DNA of 64,000 nt from assembly GCF_014696385.1 (NCBI RefSeq), contig NZ_JACJQB010000002.1, positions 1-64,000 on the forward strand, written 5' to 3'. Every line of letters starts with the position of its first letter. Positions within the stretch are counted from its first letter, which is position 1. The notes under the pieces were generated by a model. That model ran no database searches. It was not told where the DNA came from and saw nothing but the letters and a program-made list of their open reading frames with translations. Shown here piece by piece: positions 45,281-53,825 of the stretch. The stretch is from Pseudanabaena mucicola FACHB-723. GTDB lineage: Bacteria > Cyanobacteriota > Cyanobacteriia > Pseudanabaenales > Pseudanabaenaceae. The position numbers and the translations under genes were made by a program.

Positions 45281-45910
45281 TCAAAACAAAAATTTACAGA
45301 TTTCCTCCCAAGAATGATCTAAATCTTTGCCAAGCGCATGATCATCATCTAGTAATTTCAGGGTAATCTGCGATCGCAATTTAGCAAAATCTTCACTCAG
45401 GTAGGCTGGTACAACGTCATCATGGACACCATGGAAGATCAATATGGGCAATGATCGTTTGAGCAGATCTTCAGAATATTGTTGAGCATCATCAAAAAAT
45501 TGAAAATGTAAATTTACGTTACGCTTCAGCCCGTAATGATAAAACTCACGACTACCTTCTTGTTTCCATTTATCAACATTTTGCTCACCCAAGGCTTTGG
45601 CAATGCGCTGACTAAATCCAAAGGCAGGGGCAAATAATACTAATTTTTCGACCAATGGATTTTGCGCCGCCAGTAATACTGCCAAAAATCCCCCAAGGCT
45701 AGAGCCAAATACGGTGATTGGTTCATGGGTTTGCAAAAAATTGCGATCGAGATAAGCTAATTGCTCTGAAAGGGTCACCCTTGAAAAGTCAGTAAGATTA
45801 AGATCGGGAACAGGCAAAGTTAGCCCCAATTGCTCAAACTTTTGCTGCATATATTGAGCTTTATAGGACTTGGGACTAGAAGCAAAGCCATGTAAGTAAA
45901 GATAGTTCAT
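45281..45910 (-). CDS. YqiA-type alpha/beta hydrolase
   Basis: 209-residue hydrolase. Starts directly with the oxyanion strand MNYLYLHGFASSPKSYKAQ, then nucleophile elbow GSSLGGFLA (Ser about 71), acid residue after LPILIFHGVHDDVVP and His in DDDHALGKDL. The pattern matches the YqiA/YcfP esterase group. Substrate unknown. Its start lies 50 bases downstream of the stop of the dipeptidase gene, so both may be in one transcript. Confidence 0.85.
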   Translation of the reverse strand: MNYLYLHGFASSPKSYKAQYMQQKFEQLGLTLPVPDLNLTDFSRVTLSEQLAYLDRNFLQTHEPITVFGSSLGGFLAVLLAAQNPLVEKLVLFAPAFGFSQRIAKALGEQNVDKWKQEGSREFYHYGLKRNVNLHFQFFDDAQQYSEDLLKRSLPILIFHGVHDDVVPAYLSEDFAKLRSQITLKLLDDDHALGKDLDHSWEEICKFLF

Positions 45911-45959
45911 TAGTAATGAATTTATATTTCGCAGTATTTTGCCGTTTTAACTATGGTAG

Positions 45960-46649
45960 CTATCCAATTCCTCCATAAATTGCCATTTTCTGATTACTAA
46001 TCCATGCCCAAAGTTGATCGCCATGGGAAAAATGCCACCATTCATTAGGATGTCGCACAAATCCGCTATAGGTCATTACCTGATTTAATAATTCGCGATC
46101 GCGATGAAACTCCACCGCTTGAGCATTACGGAAACTTGCAAAATAATCTGGCAAAGAGCGATCGCTAATTTCATCAATGGGCGAACCCATATTAATTTCT
46201 TTGCCTTGGGCATCAAATAAAGTCACATCGATCGCTGCACCCGTACTGTGAGGCGGAGGCGTTTGCAGATCATGACTCGGAATTGCCCAAAACTTTATCA
46301 CTTCCACCATCAGTGAATCTTTTTGTTCTTCAGAAAGAGTCTTTACTTCTAAGCCCTTACTTTCGGCTAACTGCTTGAAACTATAATCCACCATAAATTG
46401 CTGCACTGCGATCGGGCGATAGGCATCAAAAATTGCAATTTGCCAATCGGGGCGAAGCGTTTGTAAATAGGCTTGCGATTTTTGTAATTTTTCTAAAATG
46501 CCTTGACGCACAAAAAAAGGTGAGCGCTCACCATAGGGCGCACCCAAAGCTATATATGGATGTGGATCAATCCTGCGAATGTGGTCAGAAATTGCCACCA
46601 GTTGCTCACCACATTCTGCGATCGCAATAGTTTGATAGGGCTTAGACAT
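45960..46649 (-). CDS. D-Ala-D-Ala dipeptidase (VanX/DdpX family, M15D)
   Basis: 229-residue zinc peptidase. Motifs: IFDAYRPIAVQQ (catalytic Arg), the zinc-binding HSTGAAIDVTLFD (S/T-G-x-A-x-D form), and EWWHFSHGD with the catalytic Glu and zinc His. No signal peptide, so cytosolic. It would recycle D-Ala-D-Ala from wall turnover; no vancomycin resistance genes are nearby, so a recycling or nutritional role is more likely than resistance. Upstream murA (divergent, 220 bases away) is also wall-related. Confidence 0.85.
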   Translation of the reverse strand: MSKPYQTIAIAECGEQLVAISDHIRRIDPHPYIALGAPYGERSPFFVRQGILEKLQKSQAYLQTLRPDWQIAIFDAYRPIAVQQFMVDYSFKQLAESKGLEVKTLSEEQKDSLMVEVIKFWAIPSHDLQTPPPHSTGAAIDVTLFDAQGKEINMGSPIDEISDRSLPDYFASFRNAQAVEFHRDRELLNQVMTYSGFVRHPNEWWHFSHGDQLWAWISNQKMAIYGGIG

Positions 46650-46868
46650 GATGTGTTGATGCTGAATTTAACTAAATTGCTATATACGACCGAATCGCTA
46701 ATAATGAGTAAATACACTTACTGTACAAAAGTTAACAGTTTTTCGGATATACTCCGCTAAACTCTTAGCCAAGTTAATCTCTGATGTGAGGAGGATAAGG
46801 CGATAATTTCTACTACCCGTTCAACCAGTGCAGGTACAAGCAGCACCCTACAGCCAACAATACAAACT

Positions 46869-48248
46869 ATGCAATCGACGATCGATCTCGGCACTGCTTC
46901 TCAAACTACTGAGCCAATCGAATTAACCACGCTCGCATCTTCAGAAATGCCTCAACTCGAAACCAACGCCCCAGTCCTCCGCATCATCGGCAAAGCCCCT
47001 CTATCGGGTCATGTACCCATCAGTGGTGCTAAAAATTCAATCCTTGCCCTCATGGCAGGTACACTTTTATCCTCCGAAGGTTGCCGTATTCGCAATGTTC
47101 CTAACCTCGCTGATGTGCAGCGCATGAGTGACATTCTCGAAACCCTCGGTGTCAAAATTTCCCGTAACGGCGAAGTGCTAGATCTGGATACTAGCAACCT
47201 GACCACTAACTCCGCTCCCTATGAACTAGTTAGCAAAATGAGAGCGAGCTTTTTCGCCCTTGGTTCGATCTTAGCAAGACTAGGCTCTGCCAAAATGCCT
47301 CTTCCGGGTGGTTGTGCGATTGGTGCGCGTCCTGTCGATCTTCATGTCCGTGGTTTACAAGCTCTCGGAGCCTATGTCCAGATTGAGCATGGCATTGTAC
47401 ATGCCCATGCCACCAGCCGTAACGGTCGCTTACAAGGCGCAAAAATTTATCTCGACTGCCCTAGTGTGGGCGCAACCGAAACTTTGATGATGGCAGCCAC
47501 CCTTGCGGAAGGCGAAACGATCATCGAAAACGCAGCACAAGAGCCTGAAGTCATTGATCTTGCGGATCTTTGCATCGCCATGGGGGCAAAAATCAAGGGG
47601 GCTGGCACCAACACAATCACCATTGAAGGTGTTGAGAAGTTACACTTTGCAGACTTTACGGCAATTCCCGATCGCATTGAAGCCGCAACATTTATGGTCG
47701 CCGCCGCGATTACTCGCTCGACCCTATCGATGTCGCCCGTAGTTCCTGCTCACCTCACCGCCGCAATTTCTAAATTGCAAGACATCGGCGTAACTGTGCG
47801 TCAAGATTCTGAAGATACGATTACGGTCATTGGTGGCGACAACTATCGCGCCGTTGATATTGAAACCTTGCCCTATCCTGGATTCCCTACCGATATGCAG
47901 GCGCAATTTATGGCATTGCTCACTATCTGTGAAGGTAGTGGGGTGGTCAATGAAACCGTATATGAAAATCGCCTCCAACATGTTGCCGAACTAAATCGCA
48001 TGGGCGCAAATATTCGTCTCAAAAATAGTGTTGCTGTGGTTTCGGGCGTACCACAATTGTCGGGTGCTCCTGTGATGGCAACCGATTTACGCGCTTCCGC
48101 CGCACTGGTGATTGCAGGACTAGCTGCCGATGGTGAAACCACGGTCATGGGCTTACATCACCTCGATCGCGGTTACGATCGCATTGAAGAAAAATTACGC
48201 AATGTTGGTGCAAAGCTCTATCGCACCAATGAAGTCGTTCCCGTATAG
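46869..48248 (+). CDS. murA: UDP-N-acetylglucosamine 1-carboxyvinyltransferase
   Basis: First committed enzyme of peptidoglycan synthesis, 459 residues from ATG 46869. Motifs: [15 protein letters not shown], the catalytic Cys 149 in [13 protein letters not shown] (so fosfomycin-sensitive type), [13 protein letters not shown] and [15 protein letters not shown]. The start is uncertain: no Shine-Dalgarno precedes this ATG, while a perfect GAGGAGG at 46788-46794 lies 8 bases before an in-frame ATA (46803), with ATT next (46806). Use of a rare start would add 22 residues. N-terminal 35 residues before VLRIIGK are non-conserved either way. Confidence 0.94.
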   Translation: MQSTIDLGTASQTTEPIELTTLASSEMPQLETNAPVLRIIGKAPLSGHVPISGAKNSILALMAGTLLSSEGCRIRNVPNLADVQRMSDILETLGVKISRNGEVLDLDTSNLTTNSAPYELVSKMRASFFALGSILARLGSAKMPLPGGCAIGARPVDLHVRGLQALGAYVQIEHGIVHAHATSRNGRLQGAKIYLDCPSVGATETLMMAATLAEGETIIENAAQEPEVIDLADLCIAMGAKIKGAGTNTITIEGVEKLHFADFTAIPDRIEAATFMVAAAITRSTLSMSPVVPAHLTAAISKLQDIGVTVRQDSEDTITVIGGDNYRAVDIETLPYPGFPTDMQAQFMALLTICEGSGVVNETVYENRLQHVAELNRMGANIRLKNSVAVVSGVPQLSGAPVMATDLRASAALVIAGLAADGETTVMGLHHLDRGYDRIEEKLRNVGAKLYRTNEVVPV

Positions 48249-48252
48249 CTAT

Positions 48253-48316
48253 AAAACCAAACCCAGTAAGGGTTTTAAAACACAAAATGGCTACGCCATT
48301 TTGTGTTTTGGTATAA
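48253..48316. repeat. R2 repeat, copy A
   Basis: 64-bp element: AAAACCAAACCCA, a short variable part, then a 15-bp stem AAAACACAAAATGGC / GCCATTTTGTGTTTT and GGTATAA. Near-identical to 59397-59461. Located 5 bases after the murA stop, so it may also act as its terminator. Confidence 0.85.
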
Positions 48317-48370
48317 TCTAGTAAAGGCGCTGCTATGCAGCGTCTTTATTTTTATCTATACAGAATTTTA

Positions 48371-48901
48371 ATGACAGAGCTTTGTGCGATCGCCTTGGGG
48401 AGTAATTTGAGCAGTGAAGTGGGCGATTCTGAAAAAATTGTCCAATCTGCGATCGCAAAACTCGCGAATATTCCAGAGATTGAGGTGCTTAAGGTTTCTC
48501 GGTGGTATCGCACTAAGGCGATTACATTACCTAACTCTGCACCGCAGCCTGACTATATTAATGGTTGTGCGACTTTACAAACTAGTTTGCCACCCATGCA
48601 GCTTTTGCAAGTGCTATTAACTATTGAGCAAATGTTTGGGCGCGAGCGTCGTGAGCGCTGGGGTGCGAGAACCTTAGATCTAGATTTATTACTCTATGGC
48701 GAGCATCGGATTGATACGCCAGAGCTAGTTTTGCCACATCCGCATATGGGCGATCGCGCTTTTGTGTTACTACCCCTAGCCGAGATTGCTGCTGAGTGGA
48801 TTCATCCTGTAACTGGATTTGCGATCGCAACGCTTGCCCAAAATCCTCCCGATCTAGCTCTGAGTCATCCCATGGCGCTTGAACCACAAGGAAAGCCTTA
48901 A
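48371..48901 (+). CDS. folK: HPPK, 6-hydroxymethyl-7,8-dihydropterin pyrophosphokinase
   Basis: 176-residue kinase of folate synthesis. I use ATG 48371 (MTELCAIALGSNLSSEVGDSE), which gives the typical family start; an upstream ATG at 48335 would add 12 residues with a hairpin (48324-48350) in the way. Motifs: IALGSNL, ERRERWGARTLDLDLLLYG with the two Asp that bind Mg-ATP, and LVLPHPHMGDRAFVLLPLAE. The stop codon is inside the palindrome at 48888. Confidence 0.93.
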   Translation: MTELCAIALGSNLSSEVGDSEKIVQSAIAKLANIPEIEVLKVSRWYRTKAITLPNSAPQPDYINGCATLQTSLPPMQLLQVLLTIEQMFGRERRERWGARTLDLDLLLYGEHRIDTPELVLPHPHMGDRAFVLLPLAEIAAEWIHPVTGFAIATLAQNPPDLALSHPMALEPQGKP

Positions 48902-48923
48902 CAACGTTGTTAAGGCTTTCCTT
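48888..48923. terminator. Perfect 36-nt palindrome over the folK stop
   Basis: AAGGAAAGCCTTAACAAC and its exact complement directly abut (48888-48905, 48906-48923). The left arm includes the folK stop TAA (48899-48901). Followed by GATTTGG. Confidence 0.75.
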
Positions 48924-48952
48924 GATTTGGTTTTGAGCGCAAAGCGCTATAA

Positions 48953-49282
48953 CTAAACGCTAGAACCAAAGCGGATATTGTATACGTCCTGCTCTTTGTC
49001 GGTGTAAATCTCCACATCAGATTTGGGATGGGAAACACAGAGGAGAATGTAACCTTTGGCATCTAGCTCTTCACCCATGCCGCCAATACCCATGCCTTGG
49101 CTTTGATCAACTTCACCCTTGACAATTTGTGCCGCGCAGGTTGTACATACCCCTGCATAACAGGAACAGGGCAAATCTAAGCCTTGTTCAATCGCAGCAT
49201 CAAGAATCGATTGATTTTCGGGTACAGCGACCGTAAAAGTCTGCCCTTGGTGGTGAAGTGTAGCTGTAAAGGTTTGAGTCAT
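48953..49282 (-). CDS. Plant-type [2Fe-2S] ferredoxin
   Basis: 109-residue electron carrier. Cluster Cys at 41, 46, 49 (SCYAGVCTTCAAQI) and 82 (ILLCVSHP). It is a little longer than PetF and has a GMGIGGMGEE loop in the middle, so it is not the main photosynthetic ferredoxin but one of the divergent cyanobacterial types. It could serve a specific reductase. Partner unknown. Convergent with folK. Confidence 0.9.
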   Translation of the reverse strand: MTQTFTATLHHQGQTFTVAVPENQSILDAAIEQGLDLPCSCYAGVCTTCAAQIVKGEVDQSQGMGIGGMGEELDAKGYILLCVSHPKSDVEIYTDKEQDVYNIRFGSSV

Positions 49283-49404
49283 CTTAGTTTGGAAAATTGA
49301 ATAAAGTTAAGAGTCAGTCTGAATGAGGTGCTTTGCCCATCACCCAAAAAATAAACGTCTAGAAAATGATACGATGTGCAATTGGCTTAATTTTATCTCT
49401 TCCT

Positions 49405-50046
49405 ATGCAACCCCGCCACATCGCCCGCGAACTCGCCCTCTTTAGTATTAATCAACTACCTAGCCAACCAAACAAGCTAGAGGCTAAAACCCTAGATGAC
49501 ATCGTGACCGCCGTTGTGCGCTCCCTGCACGATGAAACCAAAGAACTATTGCAAACCGCCAGTGCTGAGTTACAACGTGGTCAAGAGCGCGTCAACTCCA
49601 GCGAAACCCGCACTGGTGATATTCGTCAAGACATTCAGGCTGTCGAAGGGATGGTGCGTGAAGCCATCGAACTAACTAAAAACGCAATTAATAATATCGG
49701 TGCAGCCCTAGACTTTCCCGTGACCCTAGTGCTGGCGCAGCGTACTGAAGTCCGTAATTATGCGATCGACATTCTCAAAACTGTAAATAGTAAGCGATCG
49801 CAAATTGATCAAACCATTAGTGATGCCCTCGTTAATTGGCAGATTGATCGCCTTGCTCAAGTTGATAAGGATATTTTACGGATTGCTACGGCAGAAATGT
49901 TGTTTATGAGTGTGGCAAGCAAAGTTGCGATCGATGAGGCTGTCGAGCTGGCTAAACGCTATAGCAGTGAGGATGGCTATCGCTTTATCAATGGTGTTTT
50001 ACGTCGCATTGATGATCAACTTAAACAGGCGCGTAACTCCAAATAA
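49405..50046 (+). CDS. nusB: Transcription antitermination factor NusB
   Basis: 213-residue protein from ATG 49405 (MQPRHIARELALFSINQLP), the family start; the longer frame from 49366 has extra non-conserved residues. NusB binds boxA RNA with NusE for rRNA antitermination. C-terminal signature DKDILRIATAEMLFMSVASKVAIDEAVELAKRYSSEDGYRFINGVLRRI is clear, and the middle is longer and helical as in other cyanobacteria. Its stop lies in the shared terminator palindrome. Confidence 0.9.
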   Translation: MQPRHIARELALFSINQLPSQPNKLEAKTLDDIVTAVVRSLHDETKELLQTASAELQRGQERVNSSETRTGDIRQDIQAVEGMVREAIELTKNAINNIGAALDFPVTLVLAQRTEVRNYAIDILKTVNSKRSQIDQTISDALVNWQIDRLAQVDKDILRIATAEMLFMSVASKVAIDEAVELAKRYSSEDGYRFINGVLRRIDDQLKQARNSK

Positions 50047-50081
50047 AAAAGGGAGAGCGCTAAGCGCTCTCCCTTTTTTAT
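50043..50081. terminator. Perfect bidirectional terminator nusB / gvpJ
   Basis: Arms 50043-50060 and 50064-50081 are exact complements (loop TAA), A6 left and T6 right. Both stop codons (nusB 50044-50046, gvpJ 50078-50080) lie in the arms. Confidence 0.9.
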
Positions 50082-50404
50082 GATTCTAGTTGCTTGGTTG
50101 CGGCGAGTTCTCTTTCCAACAGATTGACTCTCTCTAGTAACTGTTGATTAGAAGCAAGTAACTCTTGAGTTCTTGATGACAAATAGGGGTCAGACTCCCA
50201 CCAGTTAATCCCGATTTCTTTAGCTTTATCGACAGAGGCAACTAGCAAGCGAATCCGAATACTCAGTAATTCCACACTGCCCACCGACACTGTGATATCA
50301 CCAGCAATGACAATTCCCTTGTCCAATACTCTTTCGAGAATATCGGCAAGGGAAGAGCCAGTGGTACTGGTTTTGATTGCTTGAGGTCTAAGCGCTTGAG
50401 ACAT
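50078..50404 (-). CDS. gvpJ: Gas vesicle protein GvpJ
   Basis: 108-residue GvpA-related minor structural protein of the gas vesicle. The shared core is SLADILERVLDKGIVIAGDITVSVGSVELLSIRIRLLVASVDKAKEIGINWW. It differs from GvpA by the longer polar C-terminal tail with a predicted coiled coil (NQQLLERVNLLERELAATKQ). Start abuts the gvpN stop with no gap. Last gene of the gvpA-C-N-J unit. GvpJ is required for nucleation or tips in other species. Confidence 0.92.
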   Translation of the reverse strand: MSQALRPQAIKTSTTGSSLADILERVLDKGIVIAGDITVSVGSVELLSIRIRLLVASVDKAKEIGINWWESDPYLSSRTQELLASNQQLLERVNLLERELAATKQLES

Positions 50405-51286
50405 TTAAGTTATTTGATCCAATAGTTTAGCGAGACCGAGTTCTGACTCAGGCTTACCATCACCATAGCGAGAAATCAACACATCGAAGCAAAGATCCCG
50501 AAAATCCTCATCTTTACCAGAGACCGTAATCTCATGTTCATGGCAAATCTTACCAATCAACAGACAGGCACGTAAGCTCGAAGCTTTGCTACATTCCACC
50601 TGACGACGAAATCCTCTAATTAAATTAATTAATTTCAGGGCTTGATTACGATCGAGTCCCACCCGATTGACCAAGATTTGCTTCTCAGTTTCGACATCAG
50701 CTTCACCGATATTGATTGTGATCATTCGGTCAAGTAATGCATCTTGAGTAGGATGCACACCCGCATATTCCTCAGGATTAGAGGTAAAGATCGCCCTAAA
50801 CATGGGATGGACGCGCACATATTCTGTTTGCGAACTATCGGGAGGCAATACAATCAGTTTTTCTTCTAGCGCACTGAGGAGGACGTTATTTACTTCTGGT
50901 CGTGAGCGATTGAACTCATCGTAAATCAGTGTGAACCCTTCCTTAGCTGCTAAGGTGAGGCGCGAATCAGTCCAGCTTTGACGCAGATCATCTTCGACCT
51001 TGAGAACTGAGTGGATGTAGTTATCAACTACTTTCTTGCGGGTATAGCCTGAATTAGAGCCGACTAGTTGCGACGAGCGTAAGTCCTCATCTCCATAGAT
51101 TAAGACCATTGGTCTACCCACTAGCCCTGCAAGATGCATTGCTAACGTAGTTTTGCCAGTACCCGCAGGCCCACGCAAATGAATGGCAAAGCCTGATTGA
51201 AGATAGCGTAGGGCGCGACGGACTATTTGCTTGGTGAAGTCAGTGCTAATAAACTGACGCGCATTGGCATGGAGAACAGTGGTCAT
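50405..51286 (-). CDS. gvpN: Gas vesicle ATPase GvpN
   Basis: 293-residue AAA+ ATPase of the MoxR/NorQ type needed for vesicle enlargement. Walker A is LRGPAGTGKTTLAMHLAG, Walker B is LIYDEFNRSRPEVNNVLLSALEE, sensor 1 is RAIFTSNPEEYAGVHPTQDALLDRM. Its start overlaps the stop of gvpC by 4 bases (ATGA), indicating coupled translation, and its stop is immediately followed by the gvpJ start. Confidence 0.95.
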   Translation of the reverse strand: MTTVLHANARQFISTDFTKQIVRRALRYLQSGFAIHLRGPAGTGKTTLAMHLAGLVGRPMVLIYGDEDLRSSQLVGSNSGYTRKKVVDNYIHSVLKVEDDLRQSWTDSRLTLAAKEGFTLIYDEFNRSRPEVNNVLLSALEEKLIVLPPDSSQTEYVRVHPMFRAIFTSNPEEYAGVHPTQDALLDRMITINIGEADVETEKQILVNRVGLDRNQALKLINLIRGFRRQVECSKASSLRACLLIGKICHEHEITVSGKDEDFRDLCFDVLISRYGDGKPESELGLAKLLDQIT

Positions 51287-52425
51287 GTTGATGAGCCTTC
51301 TGCCATTTGTAGCAGAGTGTTAAGAATATCAGAGGGATCAACTTTGAGCGTATTGGCTCCCTGTGCTAGCAGGTCTCTGACGGTATCCCGATCATTGACG
51401 ACTTCTAACAGACTAGAGTTTGTTGATAATTGAGCAACATAGTCAACCACAAACTGCTCGATTTTGCCAGAGGTTTTAGGTGCTTCTTTGACAACTTCAA
51501 TGGGCTTGACGATTTCAGGCTCAGGGACTACAGCAACAGTCTCAGATTTATTGTTTTTCTTTTTTGACTTGGCGGAGCTAGCAGCACTGGTCGTTACTTC
51601 TGCCATGGGTTTGCTGATTACCTTCGGCTCTCTGGGCTGAGGTATAGGACTAACGGCAGTTGTGCGGTCGCCCCCCCATACTGATTCCTGTAATTGGGTG
51701 CGGAAGTTTTGTAATTTTTGAGCTTGAGATGCTGCTAGAGCAAGGCGATTGGCTTCTAGTTGCTCTAACGATGATTTGACATCAGCGGCGCGATCGCAAA
51801 ATTCCTGCGCTCTAGAACTAGCATCTTGCTCCGCTTGGGTGAGGCGTTGTTCATTAATTGCTTGAATTTGTTCAGCAACCTCGGCAGCTCTGGATTGTGC
51901 TTCCTGCGATCTTTGGGCGGCGGCAGCAGCAGCATTGGCAAGGCGAGTTTTGTTGAGTTCTTCAATCTGCATTAGGGTTAGGGCGGCGCGATCATGCACC
52001 AGTTGTTGACGTTGGGCAAGGTCGGCTTTACCTGCACGAATGCGGGCTTTGTGAATGTGTTTTAGCTGCGATCGCATTTTAAAGGTGCGACTTCTTACCT
52101 CTTGAGCGCGTTGCTCACTATCAGCAGCAGCTTGCTCAGTACGATTAGTATTTAAATCCCCCAAATATTCTGCGACTTGTTCTGCGCGTTGTTGCATCTC
52201 GACTCGACGTGATTCGAGTGCGTTTTCGGCAATCGCCTGTCTGCCCTGTTCCCAAGCAAGACGAGTTTGCTCTGCATGAGCTAAATATTTAGCAGTTGCT
52301 TCTGCTTGAGCCTGTAGATCTCTTTCCCTCTGTTCCCGTGCTAGCTGCTGTTCAGACAGAAAATCTGCTCTATCCTGTAGTCGTCTCTGCCTTGCTTCTG
52401 CAAATCCTTGCATCAAAGAAGCCAT
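51283..52425 (-). CDS. gvpC: Gas vesicle outer-surface protein GvpC, long form
   Basis: 380-residue protein that binds the outside of the vesicle and strengthens it. After an N-terminal segment with Met-Ala-Ser-Leu-Met-Gln-Gly-Phe, five well-aligned 33-residue repeats run at about 71-103, 104-136, 137-169, 170-202 and 203-235, plus a weaker one before, of the pattern (A/S)xRxxExxxRAAEVxxxIxxLNxxRLxxAxxxA. Unlike short GvpC (about 190 residues), it continues with a Pro/Lys-rich linker (about 265-315) and a predicted helical end domain (KIEQFVVDYVAQL to the C-terminus). The role of this tail is unknown. Confidence 0.92.
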   Translation of the reverse strand: MASLMQGFAEARQRRLQDRADFLSEQQLAREQRERDLQAQAEATAKYLAHAEQTRLAWEQGRQAIAENALESRRVEMQQRAEQVAEYLGDLNTNRTEQAAADSEQRAQEVRSRTFKMRSQLKHIHKARIRAGKADLAQRQQLVHDRAALTLMQIEELNKTRLANAAAAAAQRSQEAQSRAAEVAEQIQAINEQRLTQAEQDASSRAQEFCDRAADVKSSLEQLEANRLALAASQAQKLQNFRTQLQESVWGGDRTTAVSPIPQPREPKVISKPMAEVTTSAASSAKSKKKNNKSETVAVVPEPEIVKPIEVVKEAPKTSGKIEQFVVDYVAQLSTNSSLLEVVNDRDTVRDLLAQGANTLKVDPSDILNTLLQMAEGSST

Positions 52426-52684
52426 AACATTAACCTCTAATTCACTACTCTAAAAATCAAAACAAATCACAACAAATCAAAATAAACCAAATTTCCCAAG
52501 CGCCGCAAGTTTCATAAAATGATCCCCCTTCCCACCGTGTAACTACCCTGCCAAAAATACACTGCTTTGTCAGCAATAATCTAACAAGAGAGTTTTTGGT
52601 GAGAAAGGGGTAGAAAAGAAAATCGGTAGGCTAATAATCTATTGTTTAGCGACTTACTGCTAGCGATGCTAGTAGTAAATGTGA
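52426..52684 (-). other. 259-bp gvpA-gvpC gap with attenuator-like hairpin
   Basis: No ORF. Contains TTACTGCTAGC / GCTAGTAGTAA (52654-52677), 8 bases beyond the gvpA stop. Such a hairpin could release most transcripts after gvpA, giving an excess of the main shell protein. Confidence 0.55.
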
Positions 52685-52903
52685 CTAAGCCGCAGGTACT
52701 GCCGCCGATGCTGTGAGACCAACTGCTTCAGCATACTTGAGGTATGTTTCCACAGATGCGATAACGACACGAGCTTCAATTGACAATAGTTCGATTCCCA
52801 CTAGAGAGACTCTTACCCATGCATCAATAACAATGCCCTTATCTAAGATCCGATCGATGACTTCCGCTAGACTAGAGGAAGAGTTGACTTTTTCGACTGC
52901 CAT
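52685..52903 (-). CDS. gvpA: Major gas vesicle shell protein GvpA
   Basis: 72-residue protein that builds the vesicle ribs. Almost the full canonical sequence is visible: [64 protein letters not shown], ending in an Ala-rich tail. Only one gvpA copy is present in this window. It is the first gene of the unit, with a promoter expected in the 389-base region upstream. Confidence 0.97.
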   Translation of the reverse strand: MAVEKVNSSSSLAEVIDRILDKGIVIDAWVRVSLVGIELLSIEARVVIASVETYLKYAEAVGLTASAAVPAA

Positions 52904-53292
52904 AGTAATGTTCTCCTTGAGCTAACTATGTTTGGCATTTAAATTCTGCCTATGCAAACCTTACTACACAACAGCAAAATTACTTATACTTGTTTTAGCG
53001 CTTTGCACATATCATCCTAATTAAAGATGACATGATTCATTCTATAGGCTATGTCAAGTGTTGACAGTAAATTTTCTTTAAGAGAAACCACAAACAATAA
53101 TTTTTTGTTGCGCCTACATAACTTAGCTTTTAAGTCAATAGGCTAATCATGTATTTTCCATCAAAGGCTTTGGCAATCTATTGTTTTTTAAGGCATGATT
53201 GTTAAATCTATTTCTAAATAATAACTATAGTTCGAGTCAGCTTACTGCAAATTTATTTGCAAACTATTTTTTTGATTACCGACACAAAAAGC
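52904..53292. other. 389-bp intergenic region, divergent promoters, no gene seen
   Basis: Lies between gvpA (-) and the DUF3285-like gene (+). It is AT-rich. A TTGACA hexamer occurs at 53061-53066 on the plus strand but I see no good -10 partner. I cannot assign the gvpA promoter. Confidence 0.5.
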
Positions 53293-53517
53293 ATGAATAC
53301 TAATTCAAACAATCAACCCAGTTCAACTACTCAAGGGGATCTTGACAAAGCTACTAGGTCATCGCAAGATGGGCTTCAAGGCAAAGAGGATGCTAGTTTC
53401 GTGAAACTTGCGATGCGGAATATGGTCAAAAAAGGTGGTACATCTCTTTTTCATTTTTTTCTGACAATTGTCGGAGTGTTTGGAGCTTTATTAGGTTTGG
53501 CAATTGTTTTTCATTAA
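53293..53517 (+). CDS. Small membrane protein, DUF3285-like
   Basis: 74 residues from ATG 53293 (MNTNSNNQPSS), preferred to a TTG 36 bases upstream. Polar, Gln/Ser/Asp-rich first half. The second half has SFVKLAMRNMVKKGGTSLFHFFLT followed by a membrane helix to the C-terminus (IVGVFGALLGLAIVFH). I associate the block VKLAMRNMVKKGGTSLFHF with a small cyanobacterial family (DUF3285), function unknown. It is divergent from gvpA but no functional link is known. Confidence 0.65.
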   Translation: MNTNSNNQPSSTTQGDLDKATRSSQDGLQGKEDASFVKLAMRNMVKKGGTSLFHFFLTIVGVFGALLGLAIVFH

Positions 53518-53825
53518 ATCTATTTTTTTACAGAATAATTTTCTGACAAAAATACTGTGGATAATGATATTTCTGAAATTTGATTAATGTCTTTTCTTGT
53601 TTTTTCCTGATTTAAATTGGATCTAAACTGCTGCGAATTATGTTAAGCATTTTGATCGTGATAATTCTTCAGAAAAACAGTTTTAAGCTTAAATAATTAA
53701 CTGAATACAATTAAACATAAAAGCCAAAAATCTATGGCGAATGTGCAGTGTACACCACAGTTTTTTGCTCTAATTTTTAATTATGCCCGACTACTTATTT
53801 ATATGATTAACGAGGTGATAAAAAC
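53518..53825. other. 308-bp intergenic region containing decayed R1 copy 5
   Basis: No ORF. Except for R1 copy 5 (about 53691-53798) it is plain AT-rich sequence. The Shine-Dalgarno GAGGTGA for ybeY is at its right end. Confidence 0.6.
53691..53798. repeat. R1 palindromic element, copy 5 (decayed)
   Basis: The right end TTTAATTATGCCCGACTACTTA (split from 53777) is close to other copies; the centre (CTATGGCGAATGTGCAGTGT) is mutated and only weakly palindromic. Limits approximate. Confidence 0.6.

Noticed and set aside
45960-46649. Vancomycin resistance determinant
   Set aside because: No vanH, vanA or sensor genes nearby; the dipeptidase alone fits wall recycling.
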